The notes under the pieces: generated by a model
Told to the model about the DNA's origin: nothing
Databases searched by the model: none
The model's input: only the letters and a program-made list of their open reading frames with translations
Part shown: piece after piece, positions 26,561 to 35,359 of the stretch
How positions within the stretch are numbered: position 1 is the first letter of the stretch
How the letters are laid out: every line of letters starts with the position of its first letter
From: Lachnospiraceae bacterium
GTDB taxonomy: Bacteria; Bacillota; Clostridia; Lachnospirales; Lachnospiraceae
Length of the DNA stretch: 64,000 nt
Reading direction: 5' to 3'
Assembly (NCBI GenBank): GCA_022794255.1
Contig: JAAWEL010000024.1
Span: 62,001 to 126,000, forward strand
Position numbers and translations under genes: made by a program

Positions 26561-26648
26561 GCAGTTTTTACCGTTTCGCCAGCAGTTCTTTATCCGAAGT
26601 TTATATCTGCAGCCATACCCTCCATGGACAAGGAGACCGATTTTCCTG

Positions 26649-27299
26649 TTACTGAACCCAGACACCCTCGCTGTTTATGGTATATCCGTCCGGTGTTGTG
26701 GTGTCAGTCAGCATATAGCCGTCTGCTCCCATATAGTACCACAAACCAGAATCCGGAGACTGATACCACTGATCCTTCAGATAAGAACCATCTGTATATT
26801 GAATCCACCAGCCCTTGCTGTCATTTGCCCAGGTTCCCTTATCAGAAGCTCCGCTTCCGGTTGCAGTGCCGGCTGTCTGGCCTTTAACAATCCGCAGATT
26901 CCAGAAGGTCGATGTATAATTCTCTTCATCTCCGATCTCCACAACCACCAATTCGCTTCCGTCTGCAAAATCTGACACATTATATCGCTTTTCATTCTCA
27001 AACGGGAACTCATTGATCTTATCCGGCCACCACATCCGGATGTTATCGATATAGCTTTCATGAACCGGATTGATTCTCATAATGGTTGCACCAGAATCGT
27101 CCGTCACATAAATCTGTGTATTTTCCGAAATCAAAATAGTATCATAATAGCCATAATCACAGTAATTGATGCTCTCTCCCATACCCATATCATCTGGCTC
27201 CGTATACAATAAGGGATCCGCAAAAGCCGCCATAGCGCCCCCGATGCTCAGACATAACGCCAGCCCCATACACAATAAAGTCTTTACATTTTTCCTCAT
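26649..27299 (-). CDS. Secreted protein with C-terminal choline-binding-like repeats
   Basis: This 216-residue protein has a clear signal peptide (MRKNVKTLLCMGLALCLSIG followed by GAMAAFA) with an AFA-D cleavage-like site. Residues about 30-145 form an unrecognised beta-rich domain (SENTQIYVTDDSG, VSDFADGSELVVVEIG). The C-terminal 60 residues hold aromatic repeats of the wall-binding type: GWWIQYTDGSYLKDQWY, GLWYYMGADGYML and a final GYTINSEGVWVQ. It is likely attached non-covalently to the cell surface. It has its own promoter. Confidence 0.85.
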   Translation of the reverse strand: MRKNVKTLLCMGLALCLSIGGAMAAFADPLLYTEPDDMGMGESINYCDYGYYDTILISENTQIYVTDDSGATIMRINPVHESYIDNIRMWWPDKINEFPFENEKRYNVSDFADGSELVVVEIGDEENYTSTFWNLRIVKGQTAGTATGSGASDKGTWANDSKGWWIQYTDGSYLKDQWYQSPDSGLWYYMGADGYMLTDTTTPDGYTINSEGVWVQ

Positions 27300-27341
27300 T
27301 TTCTTTTGCCTCCTGCAAATTTTTAGAAAATTTATAGCCTT

Positions 27342-27370
27342 ATTCTAGCATATAATTCCTGGTATTACAA
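27342..27370 (-). promoter_or_regulatory. Sigma-A promoter of the 216-residue secreted protein gene
   Basis: On the minus strand, TTGTAA (27365-27370) is 17 bases from TAGAAT (27342-27347). Confidence 0.6.
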
Positions 27371-27392
27371 GCTTTTCCATGACCTAAAAGCA

Positions 27393-27866
27393 TCAGAACT
27401 GCCCCATCAGATTTACCATTTCAATGGCTGACAAGGCACAGTCATACCCCTTATTTCCCGCCTTGCTGCCGGCACGGGCAATGGCCTGCTCAATATTCTC
27501 TGTGGTAATCACCCCAAACAATACCGGAATCCCGGTTGCCAGCCCCACCTGTGCGATTCCCTTAGACACCTCACTGCACACATAGTCATAGTGGCTGGTA
27601 TCCCCCCGGATCACTGCGCCCACACAGATCACCGCATCATACTTTCCTGACCTTGCAAGCCGCGATGCTGCCACCGGAATTTCAAATGCACCTGGCACCC
27701 AGACTGCCGTAATGTTTTCCTCCTGAACCCCGTGCCGCACCAGACCGTCCACAGCTCCGCCTAAAAGCTTGTTGACAATGATCTCATTAAACCGGGATGC
27801 CACGATTGCCACCTTCATCCCCTCCGGCGCTACTACCTTACCTTCTAAAATCTGAATCTGTCTCAT
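27393..27866 (-). CDS. ribH: 6,7-dimethyl-8-ribityllumazine synthase
   Basis: This 157-residue enzyme condenses ribitylaminouracil with dihydroxybutanone phosphate to give lumazine, assembling as a 60-mer or pentamer. Visible motifs are [44 protein letters not shown] with the catalytic His, and [19 protein letters not shown]. The start at 27866 follows GGAGG; the frame is open to 27905 without a ribosome site. It is the last gene of the ribD-ribE-ribBA-ribH operon. Confidence 0.97.
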   Translation of the reverse strand: MRQIQILEGKVVAPEGMKVAIVASRFNEIIVNKLLGGAVDGLVRHGVQEENITAVWVPGAFEIPVAASRLARSGKYDAVICVGAVIRGDTSHYDYVCSEVSKGIAQVGLATGIPVLFGVITTENIEQAIARAGSKAGNKGYDCALSAIEMVNLMGQF

Positions 27867-27955
27867 TTTGATATCCTCCCGTTTATTTTTATTTTTTAAT
27901 CGCATTTTCTTTCATTCCTGTCTGTAAAAGCCGTCCGCTCTCTTTACCCCTTCTT

Positions 27956-29167
27956 TTACACCCGGATCTTGTGAAAAATATGCCCCATTTTCACCTGCTT
28001 TGTCCGCATATAAAATTCATCAAAGGGCTGGGGCTCAATCTCAATAGGCACCCGCTCCCGAATCTCCAAACCAAAATCTCCGATTCCATACACCTTATCC
28101 GGATTGTTGGTCAGAAGCCGCAAAGACCGCACTCCTAAGTCTGAAAGAATCTGTACGCCGATCCAGTACTCCCTCAGATCCGGAGCAAAACCCAGCTTCA
28201 CATTGGCCTCCACCGTATCATATCCCTGCTCCTGCAGCTCATAGGCTTTCAGCTTATTGATAAGACCGATTCCCCGTCCCTCCTGGCGCATGTACAGCAG
28301 GATCCCCCTGCCTTCCTCCTCAATCTGCTTCATGGCTGTCTGTAGCTGCTTGCCGCAGTCACAGCGCATGGAACCAAAGGTATCCCCGGTAAGACATTCG
28401 GAATGAACCCGGCAAAGCACATTTTCCCCGTCTCCTATATCTCCCTTGACAAGAGCCACATGGTGCTCCCCGGAAATGTCATTCACATAGCCGTAAATCT
28501 GAAAATGACCATACTGGGTAGGCATATCTGCACAAGCCTCCCGCACCACATGCTTTTCGTGGATCCGGCAATAATCCTGCAGATCCCTGATGGTGATAAA
28601 CTTCAGCCCGTGTTTCTCTGCCAGCTTCCACAGATTTCCTGTGCGCATCATGGTTCCGTCCTCTTCCATGATCTCGCAGCAGATTCCACACTCTTTCAGT
28701 CCGGCCAGACGGCACAGATCCACCGTTGCCTCTGTGTGACCGTTTCTCACCAGCACGCCACCCCGTCTGGCTGTCAGAGGAAACACATGGCCCGGCCGGC
28801 GGAAATCCTCTGGTTTGGTCCCCTCGTCCACACATTTCATCATGGTGTAGGACCTTTCTGCCGCCGATATTCCTGTGGTGGTATCCACATGGTCAATGGA
28901 TACGGTAAAGGCTGTATGGTGATTATCTGTATTCTCGGCCACCATAGGCGGCAGCCCCAACTTAGCCGCAAAGCGGTGGCTCATGGGCGTACATATCAGC
29001 CCCTTGGCGTGACATGCCATAAAATTGATATTTTCCCTGGTGGCAAACTCTGCCGCACAGATCATATCTCCCTCATTTTCCCGGTCCGGATCATCCGTAA
29101 CCAAAATAATCCTTCCTGCCCGCAGCTCTGACAAAGCTTCCTCAATCGTGTTGTACTGAAAACCCAT
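27956..29167 (-). CDS. ribBA: Bifunctional DHBP synthase / GTP cyclohydrolase II
   Basis: This 403-residue fusion supplies both riboflavin precursors. The N-terminal half (1-200) is 3,4-dihydroxy-2-butanone 4-phosphate synthase with [12 protein letters not shown] and [14 protein letters not shown]. The C-terminal half is GTP cyclohydrolase II with the zinc-binding [27 protein letters not shown] and [16 protein letters not shown]. Key residues of both domains are intact. It lies between ribE and ribH, under FMN riboswitch control. Confidence 0.97.
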   Translation of the reverse strand: MGFQYNTIEEALSELRAGRIILVTDDPDRENEGDMICAAEFATRENINFMACHAKGLICTPMSHRFAAKLGLPPMVAENTDNHHTAFTVSIDHVDTTTGISAAERSYTMMKCVDEGTKPEDFRRPGHVFPLTARRGGVLVRNGHTEATVDLCRLAGLKECGICCEIMEEDGTMMRTGNLWKLAEKHGLKFITIRDLQDYCRIHEKHVVREACADMPTQYGHFQIYGYVNDISGEHHVALVKGDIGDGENVLCRVHSECLTGDTFGSMRCDCGKQLQTAMKQIEEEGRGILLYMRQEGRGIGLINKLKAYELQEQGYDTVEANVKLGFAPDLREYWIGVQILSDLGVRSLRLLTNNPDKVYGIGDFGLEIRERVPIEIEPQPFDEFYMRTKQVKMGHIFHKIRV

Positions 29168-29277
29168 CGTTCTTTGCTCCTCTCTTTTTGACGGCCGAAT
29201 CGTTTCTTTCTGTCCTGTTTTCTGATCTTTTCTCCCCGGCAGATTTAGCTCTTATTCAGGCGTTTCCCAAACGGTTT

Positions 29278-29970
29278 TCAAATGCCATACTCCTTTAAAA
29301 ATTCCATGGTAATTCCCCTGCATTTCTCTTCCGGTTTTCTGATACTTGCCTTCCCACAAATTCCTTCCCCTTCTTTGCGTCCGGAAAGGCTTAAAAGCTT
29401 TTCCACATATTTTCCCACAAGATCATTTTCCAGGTTTACCAAATCTCCCGGCTTTCTCATAAGAAGCGTTGTCTCCTCCCCTGTATGGGGAATCACAGAC
29501 ACTTGAAACCATCCCTCCCCCACAGCTGCCACAGTCAGGCTGATTCCGTCCATGCATATGGAACCCTTCTCCACGATCAGCCCCATGATCTTTTGATCTG
29601 CCTCCACGGTGAGCCAGACAGCATTTTCCTCTCTTCGGAAGCAGCGGATCTTCCCGGTGCCATCAATGTGGCCTGACACCATATGTCCTCCAAAACGTCC
29701 CATAGCCGCCATGGCTCTCTCTAAATTCACCAGATCCCCCGCTTTTTTCTTACCCAGGCTGCTTCTGCGGATCGTCTCTGCCATCACATCCGCTGTGAAT
29801 CCATCTGGCTGAATGGAAACCACGGTGAGACAGATCCCGTTTACTGCAATACTGTCTCCCGTCCTGGTTCCCTCCAAAACTTTTTTTGCCCCTACGGAAA
29901 TCCTGCCCGAGCAGCCTGAAAGGTCAATCTTTTGAATTATCCCCAGCTCCTCAACAATCCCTGTAAACAT
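29278..29970 (-). CDS. ribE: Riboflavin synthase, alpha subunit
   Basis: This 230-residue enzyme dismutates two lumazines to riboflavin. Its two internal lumazine-binding repeats are clear: MFTGIVEELG with VNGICLTV in the first half, and GKIRCFRREE with CMDGISLTV in the second. It is about 15 residues longer than most relatives at the C-terminus (KEGEGICGKASIRKPEEK). It sits second in the rib operon. Confidence 0.96.
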   Translation of the reverse strand: MFTGIVEELGIIQKIDLSGCSGRISVGAKKVLEGTRTGDSIAVNGICLTVVSIQPDGFTADVMAETIRRSSLGKKKAGDLVNLERAMAAMGRFGGHMVSGHIDGTGKIRCFRREENAVWLTVEADQKIMGLIVEKGSICMDGISLTVAAVGEGWFQVSVIPHTGEETTLLMRKPGDLVNLENDLVGKYVEKLLSLSGRKEGEGICGKASIRKPEEKCRGITMEFLKEYGI

Positions 29971-30045
29971 TCTTTGATCTCCCTTCTAAATCCATTTTAA
30001 TACACGTTTACCCTGAACCAGCTTACACCTGCAAACAGAAATCCT

Positions 30046-31152
30046 TTATTCGTTTTTAATCTGGTATTCCAACAGCAGATCCTCCCCAATCCTGGACACT
30101 CCTTCCAGAGAGAACCATTCTGCCTGATCTGGCAGCGCCACTCCTGTCCCTGTCACCGGAGTCTTTGCCTGCTCCCCGCCAAAAATCTTCGGGGCCACAA
30201 ATGCTTTCAGGGAATGTACAATTCCTGCCCTTAAAGCACTCTCATTCATCTGTCCTCCCCCTTCCAGAAGAATGCTGTCAATTCCCTGTTCACCTAAAAT
30301 CCTCATCAACTCTTTTAAGTTCACCCGGCCCTCTTTGTCCGGCACCAAAATCACATGGACCCCCAAAGACCTAAGACGTTCCACATCCCGGCTGTCTCCA
30401 ACTGCGTGCGCCACAATCGTCTTATATTCCCCGGCCGTTTTGCATATTTTACTGTCTGAGGGAATCCGCAGCCTGCTGTCGCAGATAATCCGCACCGGAT
30501 TTTTCCATTTCCTGCCGCTCTCTAACCGTACATTCAGCATTGGATCATCTGCCAAAACGGTTCCGATTCCTGCCATAATTCCTGTATATTCATGGCGCAG
30601 TTTTTGCACCCGCCTGCGGGCCTCCTCCCCGGTAATCCATTTGGACGCCCCGGTCCGGGTGGCGATTTTCCCGTCAAGAGTCATGGCATATTTCATCACC
30701 ACATAAGGCGTTTTGGTTGTTATATAGTGGAAAAATACGGGATTCAGCCGGTCACACTCCGCTCTCATAAAATCCTCTTCCACCACCACTCCTGCCTTTT
30801 GCAGAATTGCCGCCCCCTTTCCTGCCACCTTCGGATTCGGATCCTTCGATCCGATTACCACCCGGCTGATCCCCTGTTCCAGAATCGCATCTGTGCAAGG
30901 CGGCGTTTTTCCATAGTGACAGCAAGGCTCTAAAGTCACATACAGCACAGCCCCCCGGGCAGGCTCTGTCAGAGCTGCAATCGCATTGCGCTCTGCATGG
31001 AGCTCTCCATACCGGGCATGAAACCCCTCGCCGATCACTCTTCCATCCTTTACAATCACTGCTCCCACCATCGGATTCGGATTCGTCCATCCCCTCCCCA
31101 ATCCGGCCAGTTCAATGGCCCGCTCCATAAATCTGCGCTCTGCCTTGTCCAT
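30046..31152 (-). CDS. ribD: Bifunctional pyrimidine deaminase / reductase RibD
   Basis: This 368-residue enzyme performs the deamination and side-chain reduction steps of riboflavin synthesis. The N-terminal deaminase has the zinc site HAERNAIAAL and PCCHYGKTPPCTDAIL. The C-terminal NADPH reductase has MTLDGKIATRTGASKWITG and LLEGGGQMNESAL. The start at 31152 follows AAGGAGAGG; the frame is open upstream to 31227, but that would run into the terminator. It is the first gene after the FMN riboswitch. Confidence 0.97.
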   Translation of the reverse strand: MDKAERRFMERAIELAGLGRGWTNPNPMVGAVIVKDGRVIGEGFHARYGELHAERNAIAALTEPARGAVLYVTLEPCCHYGKTPPCTDAILEQGISRVVIGSKDPNPKVAGKGAAILQKAGVVVEEDFMRAECDRLNPVFFHYITTKTPYVVMKYAMTLDGKIATRTGASKWITGEEARRRVQKLRHEYTGIMAGIGTVLADDPMLNVRLESGRKWKNPVRIICDSRLRIPSDSKICKTAGEYKTIVAHAVGDSRDVERLRSLGVHVILVPDKEGRVNLKELMRILGEQGIDSILLEGGGQMNESALRAGIVHSLKAFVAPKIFGGEQAKTPVTGTGVALPDQAEWFSLEGVSRIGEDLLLEYQIKNE

Positions 31153-31200
31153 CCCCTTCCTCTCCTTTGTCCTGTATTTTGTCTGACTCATTGCAGAATC

Positions 31201-31234
31201 AAAAAAATACCCTGCAAAATTCTCCACAGGGTAT
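31201..31234 (-). terminator. Second terminator between FMN riboswitch and ribD
   Basis: On the minus strand, ATACCCTG pairs with CAGGGTAT (31207-31214 with 31227-31234) and is followed by seven T. It is a complete intrinsic terminator about 70 bases after the first, directly before ribD. Confidence 0.75.
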
Positions 31235-31303
31235 CGACCATTCTCTCCAAATCTTCCTTACCAACGGCCTTAAAAAGGGCGGCTTTGCAATAGCCCCCAC
31301 AAT

Positions 31304-31339
31304 CAAAAAGCTCTGAAACAAAAATCTCGTTTCAGAGCA
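31304..31339 (-). terminator. FMN riboswitch expression-platform terminator
   Basis: GCTCTGAAAC and GTTTCAGAGC form a perfect 10-bp stem followed on the minus strand by TTTTTG, about 70 bases after the aptamer. Premature termination here when FMN is bound is the usual mode of control. Confidence 0.8.
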
Positions 31340-31408
31340 TCTGTGACCAGGCAAATCAAACAGGCTAACAAGCCATCTGCTGCATTGGCGGAAACATCCG
31401 TACCAGTC

Positions 31409-31515
31409 ATCTTCTCCCATCCAGACTTTAACTGTCGGCTCCGGAATCTCACCAGATCAGCCTTACGGCTCGCGGGCTATACCGCCGGTAGGGATTTTCA
31501 CCCTGCCCTGAAGAT
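31409..31515 (-). ncRNA. FMN riboswitch aptamer (RFN element)
   Basis: Read on the minus strand, the RFN consensus is present: closing stem ATCTTC/GAAGAT at the ends, AGGGCAGGGTGAAAATCCC, ACCGGCGGTATAGCCCGCGAG, GGTGAGATTCCGGAGCCGAC and AAAGTCTGGATGGGAGAAGA. It binds FMN and switches off the ribD-ribE-ribBA-ribH operon downstream. Confidence 0.97.
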
Positions 31516-31536
31516 TTATTCTCGATTATGATGTTT

Positions 31537-31565
31537 ATTATAATGCGGTTTTTCAAAAAAATCAA
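31537..31565 (-). promoter_or_regulatory. Sigma-A promoter of the rib operon
   Basis: On the minus strand, TTGATT (31560-31565) is 17 bases from TATAAT (31537-31542), placing the transcript start about 15 bases before the aptamer. Confidence 0.8.
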
Positions 31566-31616
31566 GCAGTTTTTTGGGGTTCTTGCACAAACTCTCCCCT
31601 GCCGAGTTATTTTTCT

Positions 31617-31838
31617 TTACTTAAACATGCCCTTTAAAGCATCAGCAGCTTTGGATACTCCATCTATAGTCACCTTAGCCTTTACCCCATCGATGAGCTT
31701 CATTACAATATCATCTGGCAGATCGATGCCGATTACTTTCTCTATAACCTTTACCGGCTCCTTTTCAAACTGCTCTCTGATATTCGGATTCTTTGAAATT
31801 TCCTCTACAATTTTGTTAATCTGTCCTTTCATATCCAT
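31617..31838 (-). CDS. Small 73-residue protein resembling a RiPP leader (NHLP/Nif11-like)
   Basis: This is a short, probably helical, soluble protein. The middle (EQFEKEPVKVIEKVIGIDLP followed by DDIVMKLIDGVKAKV) resembles the leader peptides derived from nitrile hydratase (NHLP), in which a helix is followed by a G-I-x-L-P turn. The tail is SKAADALKGMFK, with no Cys or core-like segment and no double-Gly cleavage site. No modification enzyme or transporter is near, so it is more likely a stand-alone small protein than a natural-product precursor. GGAGG precedes the start. Confidence 0.7.
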   Translation of the reverse strand: MDMKGQINKIVEEISKNPNIREQFEKEPVKVIEKVIGIDLPDDIVMKLIDGVKAKVTIDGVSKAADALKGMFK

Positions 31839-32010
31839 TCTTTATTCCTCCAGTGAAATTTTTTCAATTCCTTACTTTACCATACTTATGAAATCTTATC
31901 CAGCTCTTCTTTGAATTTCTTTTAAAAGCAAAATTTTCAGATAAACCTTTTTTGCCTGTCCCTTGTACTGCTCTTATGTAAATGTTACACTTAATTTGTC
32001 ATAAAAAATA

Positions 32011-32043
32011 AAAACCTGCCGGAATCTTGCCGGCAGGTTTTTT
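32011..32043. terminator. Terminator after the 310-residue secreted protein gene
   Basis: AAAACCTGCCGG pairs with CCGGCAGGTTTT around a short loop; on the minus strand it continues into TATTTTTT. It separates the secreted protein gene from the small 73-residue gene and may work in both directions. Confidence 0.85.
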
Positions 32044-32123
32044 AGCAATTTTTAGTTTCCAAAGCACATCCCTTTCAGCGCCAAACCGCATCCAAGGCAA
32101 AGTCCCTTCCCCTGTGACAGGGA

Positions 32124-33056
32124 TCAATCATAATCGTAATAATCATCCTCGTCCTCGTAGTCGTCATCCTCGTCTTCTTCATATTCATAATTCTTATCAA
32201 TCTCATAATACCCATAGTCATTTAAATCCCCATAAGCCTGATAATAATTATAGATAACCTGGCGGATGTACTCATCGATTTCCTCCTGGGGTACATTAAA
32301 CGCTCCCAATTCCCGGTTGACGCTCTTTTTCCAGTCCTCTCTTCTCCTGTTGATTCTGGAGGAGCTTGTAACCCCTTTTAGCTTCTTTTTATACTTTACG
32401 AAAAGTTCATCTTTTTTGCGGGCAATCACCTCACCGGCCTGCTCCTGAAGCATGGCCTTTCCTTCCTCGAAAAACTCCGGCGGCAGGAAATCCTGGAAGG
32501 AAGATCCTCCCTCCCCTTTGCTGATCTGCCTGGTGGTGTTGTTTGCAAATTTGATTCTTCCCTCGTCATCATAGGAAAAAATATTCCCATGTTCATCCTC
32601 TTTGTGTTGGTTTCTTACAACTACCCCATTGCTATCTGCCTCATAGGCCAGACCGTCAACGCCAAAATATCCTGTCATCATTACCCCGTTGGCATCCATA
32701 TAATACCGGTTATTGCCCAGCTTTAACCAGGAGATATGCATAGCTCCGCCAGATGCAGGATCTAAATAATACCATTTTCCATCCACCTGCCTCCATCCAT
32801 AGACCTGGGCTCCGCTGCCTGTATCGTAATAATACCACTTTCCTTCCCGGCTCTGCCAGCCCGTCAGCATGTAGCCTTCTGCGTTAAAGACATAATTCAC
32901 TCCGTCAATGGCAATAACCTGGTCTCTGGCATAGCTTCCGCTGTCGTTCTTGTACCAATATCCCTTATCGTCCTGCCCCCATTCTGCATAGGCCGAAAAT
33001 GCACAGGAAAATGACAAAATCATAGCAGCAGTAAAAATCATCTCGTTCTTTCTCAT
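32124..33056 (-). CDS. Secreted wall-binding-repeat protein with acidic tail
   Basis: This 310-residue protein has a signal peptide (MRKNEMIFTAAMILSFSCAF then SAYAE). Residues about 25-155 are five to six aromatic repeats of the choline/glucan-binding type (GYWYKNDSGSYARDQV, GWQSREGKWYYYDTGSG, GWRQVDGKWYYLDPASGG). A basic, helical region follows (about 185-270), and the last 25 residues are almost only Asp, Glu and Tyr. It lies directly after the kinase/FHA block on the same strand and shares repeat style with the protein at 51321-52298 beyond the other end. The role of the acidic tail is unknown; Ca2+ or polycation binding is possible. Confidence 0.87.
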   Translation of the reverse strand: MRKNEMIFTAAMILSFSCAFSAYAEWGQDDKGYWYKNDSGSYARDQVIAIDGVNYVFNAEGYMLTGWQSREGKWYYYDTGSGAQVYGWRQVDGKWYYLDPASGGAMHISWLKLGNNRYYMDANGVMMTGYFGVDGLAYEADSNGVVVRNQHKEDEHGNIFSYDDEGRIKFANNTTRQISKGEGGSSFQDFLPPEFFEEGKAMLQEQAGEVIARKKDELFVKYKKKLKGVTSSSRINRRREDWKKSVNRELGAFNVPQEEIDEYIRQVIYNYYQAYGDLNDYGYYEIDKNYEYEEDEDDDYEDEDDYYDYD

Positions 33057-33077
33057 GGTTATAATCCTCCTTTATTT

Positions 33078-33120
33078 TTTCTGCTTTTCTCCCACAGCCT
33101 ATCCGGGCGAAAAGCAGAAA
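33078..33120. repeat. Intercistronic inverted repeat before the secreted protein gene
   Basis: TTTCTGCTTTTC (33078-33089) and its exact complement (33109-33120) enclose 19 bases, between the last kinase gene and the ribosome site of the next gene. On the minus strand it is followed by A-rich sequence rather than T, so it is not a standard terminator there. It may stabilise or process the mRNA. Confidence 0.6.
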
Positions 33121-33139
33121 TGTTCTACTCTTTCCTGGT

Positions 33140-35347
33140 TTACCAGTTAATGTCCGGCATTGTCTCACCTGCCGGGGGCGCAGTCTCCGGCGGCGCTGTT
33201 TGAGGCGGAGCGGTCGCCGGAGGCGCAGTCTCTGGGGGTGCGGTGGTCGCCGGGGGCGCCGTAGGCTCTGGCGGCGGGGCAGCGGTTGTGGGGGGCGCGG
33301 TCTCCTTTGCCTTCGACTGGGTCTGTGCGGCTGGCTGAGTCTGTCTGGCTGCCTTTGTCTGCTTGGCCGGATCCTTTCCTTTACTGATCACCAGATTTAC
33401 CGAGTCACCCTTTTTAACCTCTGCATCCTGGGCTACACTCTGGGAAATCACCTTTCCATTTGGTACGGAATCACTGTAATCTTCTGTGACTTTTCCCACC
33501 TTCAGTCCAAGACTCTCAATCTCTCCTCTTGCTTCCTCCAGGGACATCAGCTGAACGTTTTTCATGTAAATCTTTTCTGCACCGGCACTGATCCGGACCG
33601 TGACATAAGAGCCCTTATTCGCCTTTTCTCCTGCCTTTGGCGTATGTCCCAAAATCGTTCCCTTTGGCTCATCGCTGGCTTCCTCGATCCAGTTGACCAA
33701 AAAGCCCGCTTCCTCAAGAACCCTTCCTGCTTCCTCACGCTCCATTCCATCCAGCTTGGGAACCTCAATCTGAACCGATTCATCCTCCAGCTGATTCTCC
33801 TCATTTACGCAGATCGTAAGGACGATTTCTTTATCTAAAACCACATTGTCTCCCTGCTCCTCGCTGATTTTCAAAACAGAGTTGTAAACCCCTTCCTCCT
33901 GGCTTTCCTCCAGTCGGATATTGGTAAAACCAGCTTCCTCAAGAATCTTTTCTGCCTCCTCCTTCTGAAGGCCCTTGACCGAGGGGATTACTCCCTTTTC
34001 CTCCCCTTTACTGATCAGCACTACCAGGGTGGTGTCCTTTTCCACCAAAGTGTTTTCTTTTATTTCCTGATACGATATCCGGTTCGCTGGAATTTCCTTG
34101 GAATACACCATCTTATCCCTGGACATTCCCAGCGTCTGACTGGCTAAAAGAGTCTCCGCCTCATCTGCATCCTGGTTGACCACATTGGGAACCCTTGTCA
34201 TGTTTTCCTCCACATGCATATCATCCGATCCCAAATGAAACTGAATTATCCCGGTAATCATCAGTCCGGCCACCACGGCCACTGCGGCCACAATGATTCC
34301 GGCCAACGCCAGAAACCACCGGGGAACTGCCCCCACATCCCTCTTATCCTTAGTGACAGAACGCTCTTTTACCTCTGCAGCCAGAAGCTCTTTGGAAAAT
34401 TCCTCCATAGTCTGAGTCCGGTCCTGAATCTTTACATTCAAGGCATTCATCAGGGCGGTCTCCATGGGCTTTGAGAGCTTTATTCCCAATTTGGACGGCT
34501 TTTTCACCTCGTCTTTTACGCTCCGTTCCATGGCATCCTCCAAAGTGATGCCTGTCAGCATTTTATAAAGGGTGGCAGCAAGGGCGTAGACGTCCGTCCA
34601 GGTCCCCTGATCTCCCCTGCTCCGGTACTGCTCTTCTGGGGCATAACCAGGCTTTATAATTACAGAAAGACTTTTGCTGTGCTTGGTCGTGGCATAGCGG
34701 GCCGCACCAAAATCCAAAAGCTTTACCTGCAGATTATCCGGTTCTTCCGGATTTAAAACATAAATGTTGTCCGGAGCAATATCCCTGTGGAGAATCCCGG
34801 TCTTATGTACTGCCTCCATGGCAGGCGTAATCTGGAGAATCACCTGTAATGCCTGATCCACTGACATCTTTCCATGCTCTGCCAGATACTCCTTCAGCGA
34901 CATTCCCTCCAAAAACTCCATCACAATGTAGGAGGTTCCATTGGCCTCAAAACAGTCGTAGATCTGAACAATGCCAGGCACAGACTCAAACTTTGCCAGC
35001 CGCTTTGCCTCGTCTAATGTCTTAATCAGCCCTTCCTTAAACTGCTCCTCTCTGTCGCCGGAATAGACCGTGACCTTCTGCTGCGTTGGCATCCGGGTGG
35101 CAAACTCACTGGGAAGGTATTCCTTTATAGCCACCTTTCGTTCCATCAGATAATCCCATCCCACATAGGTCACACCAAAGCCGCCGAAGCCCAGCACCTT
35201 TCCCACGATATACCGCTGTAAAAGCACCGAACCAGGCGGGATGTGATAGGATTGCTTTGCCGGTGTATCAAACGCATATCCGCAATGAGGACATATGTCG
35301 AACTTGTCGTCATACCTCTTCATGCATCCCATACATAATCTTTCCAT
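33140..35347 (-). CDS. Ser/Thr protein kinase with N-terminal zinc ribbon and PASTA repeats
   Basis: This is a 735-residue Hanks-type membrane kinase. A zinc ribbon uses C5/C8 and C19/C22. The kinase domain (about 45-325) is intact: G-loop GFGGFG, K75 in VAIKEY, HRDIAPDN with D189, DFG at 212 and GYAPEEQY. A single membrane helix (343-370) leads to four extracellular PASTA-like repeats (about 385-660), then a Pro/Thr-rich tail. PASTA domains bind muropeptides or lipid II in related PrkC/PknB kinases. It is the last gene of the kinase/FHA block and a close paralogue of the gene at 36181-38802. Confidence 0.93.
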   Translation of the reverse strand: MERLCMGCMKRYDDKFDICPHCGYAFDTPAKQSYHIPPGSVLLQRYIVGKVLGFGGFGVTYVGWDYLMERKVAIKEYLPSEFATRMPTQQKVTVYSGDREEQFKEGLIKTLDEAKRLAKFESVPGIVQIYDCFEANGTSYIVMEFLEGMSLKEYLAEHGKMSVDQALQVILQITPAMEAVHKTGILHRDIAPDNIYVLNPEEPDNLQVKLLDFGAARYATTKHSKSLSVIIKPGYAPEEQYRSRGDQGTWTDVYALAATLYKMLTGITLEDAMERSVKDEVKKPSKLGIKLSKPMETALMNALNVKIQDRTQTMEEFSKELLAAEVKERSVTKDKRDVGAVPRWFLALAGIIVAAVAVVAGLMITGIIQFHLGSDDMHVEENMTRVPNVVNQDADEAETLLASQTLGMSRDKMVYSKEIPANRISYQEIKENTLVEKDTTLVVLISKGEEKGVIPSVKGLQKEEAEKILEEAGFTNIRLEESQEEGVYNSVLKISEEQGDNVVLDKEIVLTICVNEENQLEDESVQIEVPKLDGMEREEAGRVLEEAGFLVNWIEEASDEPKGTILGHTPKAGEKANKGSYVTVRISAGAEKIYMKNVQLMSLEEARGEIESLGLKVGKVTEDYSDSVPNGKVISQSVAQDAEVKKGDSVNLVISKGKDPAKQTKAARQTQPAAQTQSKAKETAPPTTAAPPPEPTAPPATTAPPETAPPATAPPQTAPPETAPPAGETMPDINW

Positions 35348-35359
35348 TTTGCCCCTCTG

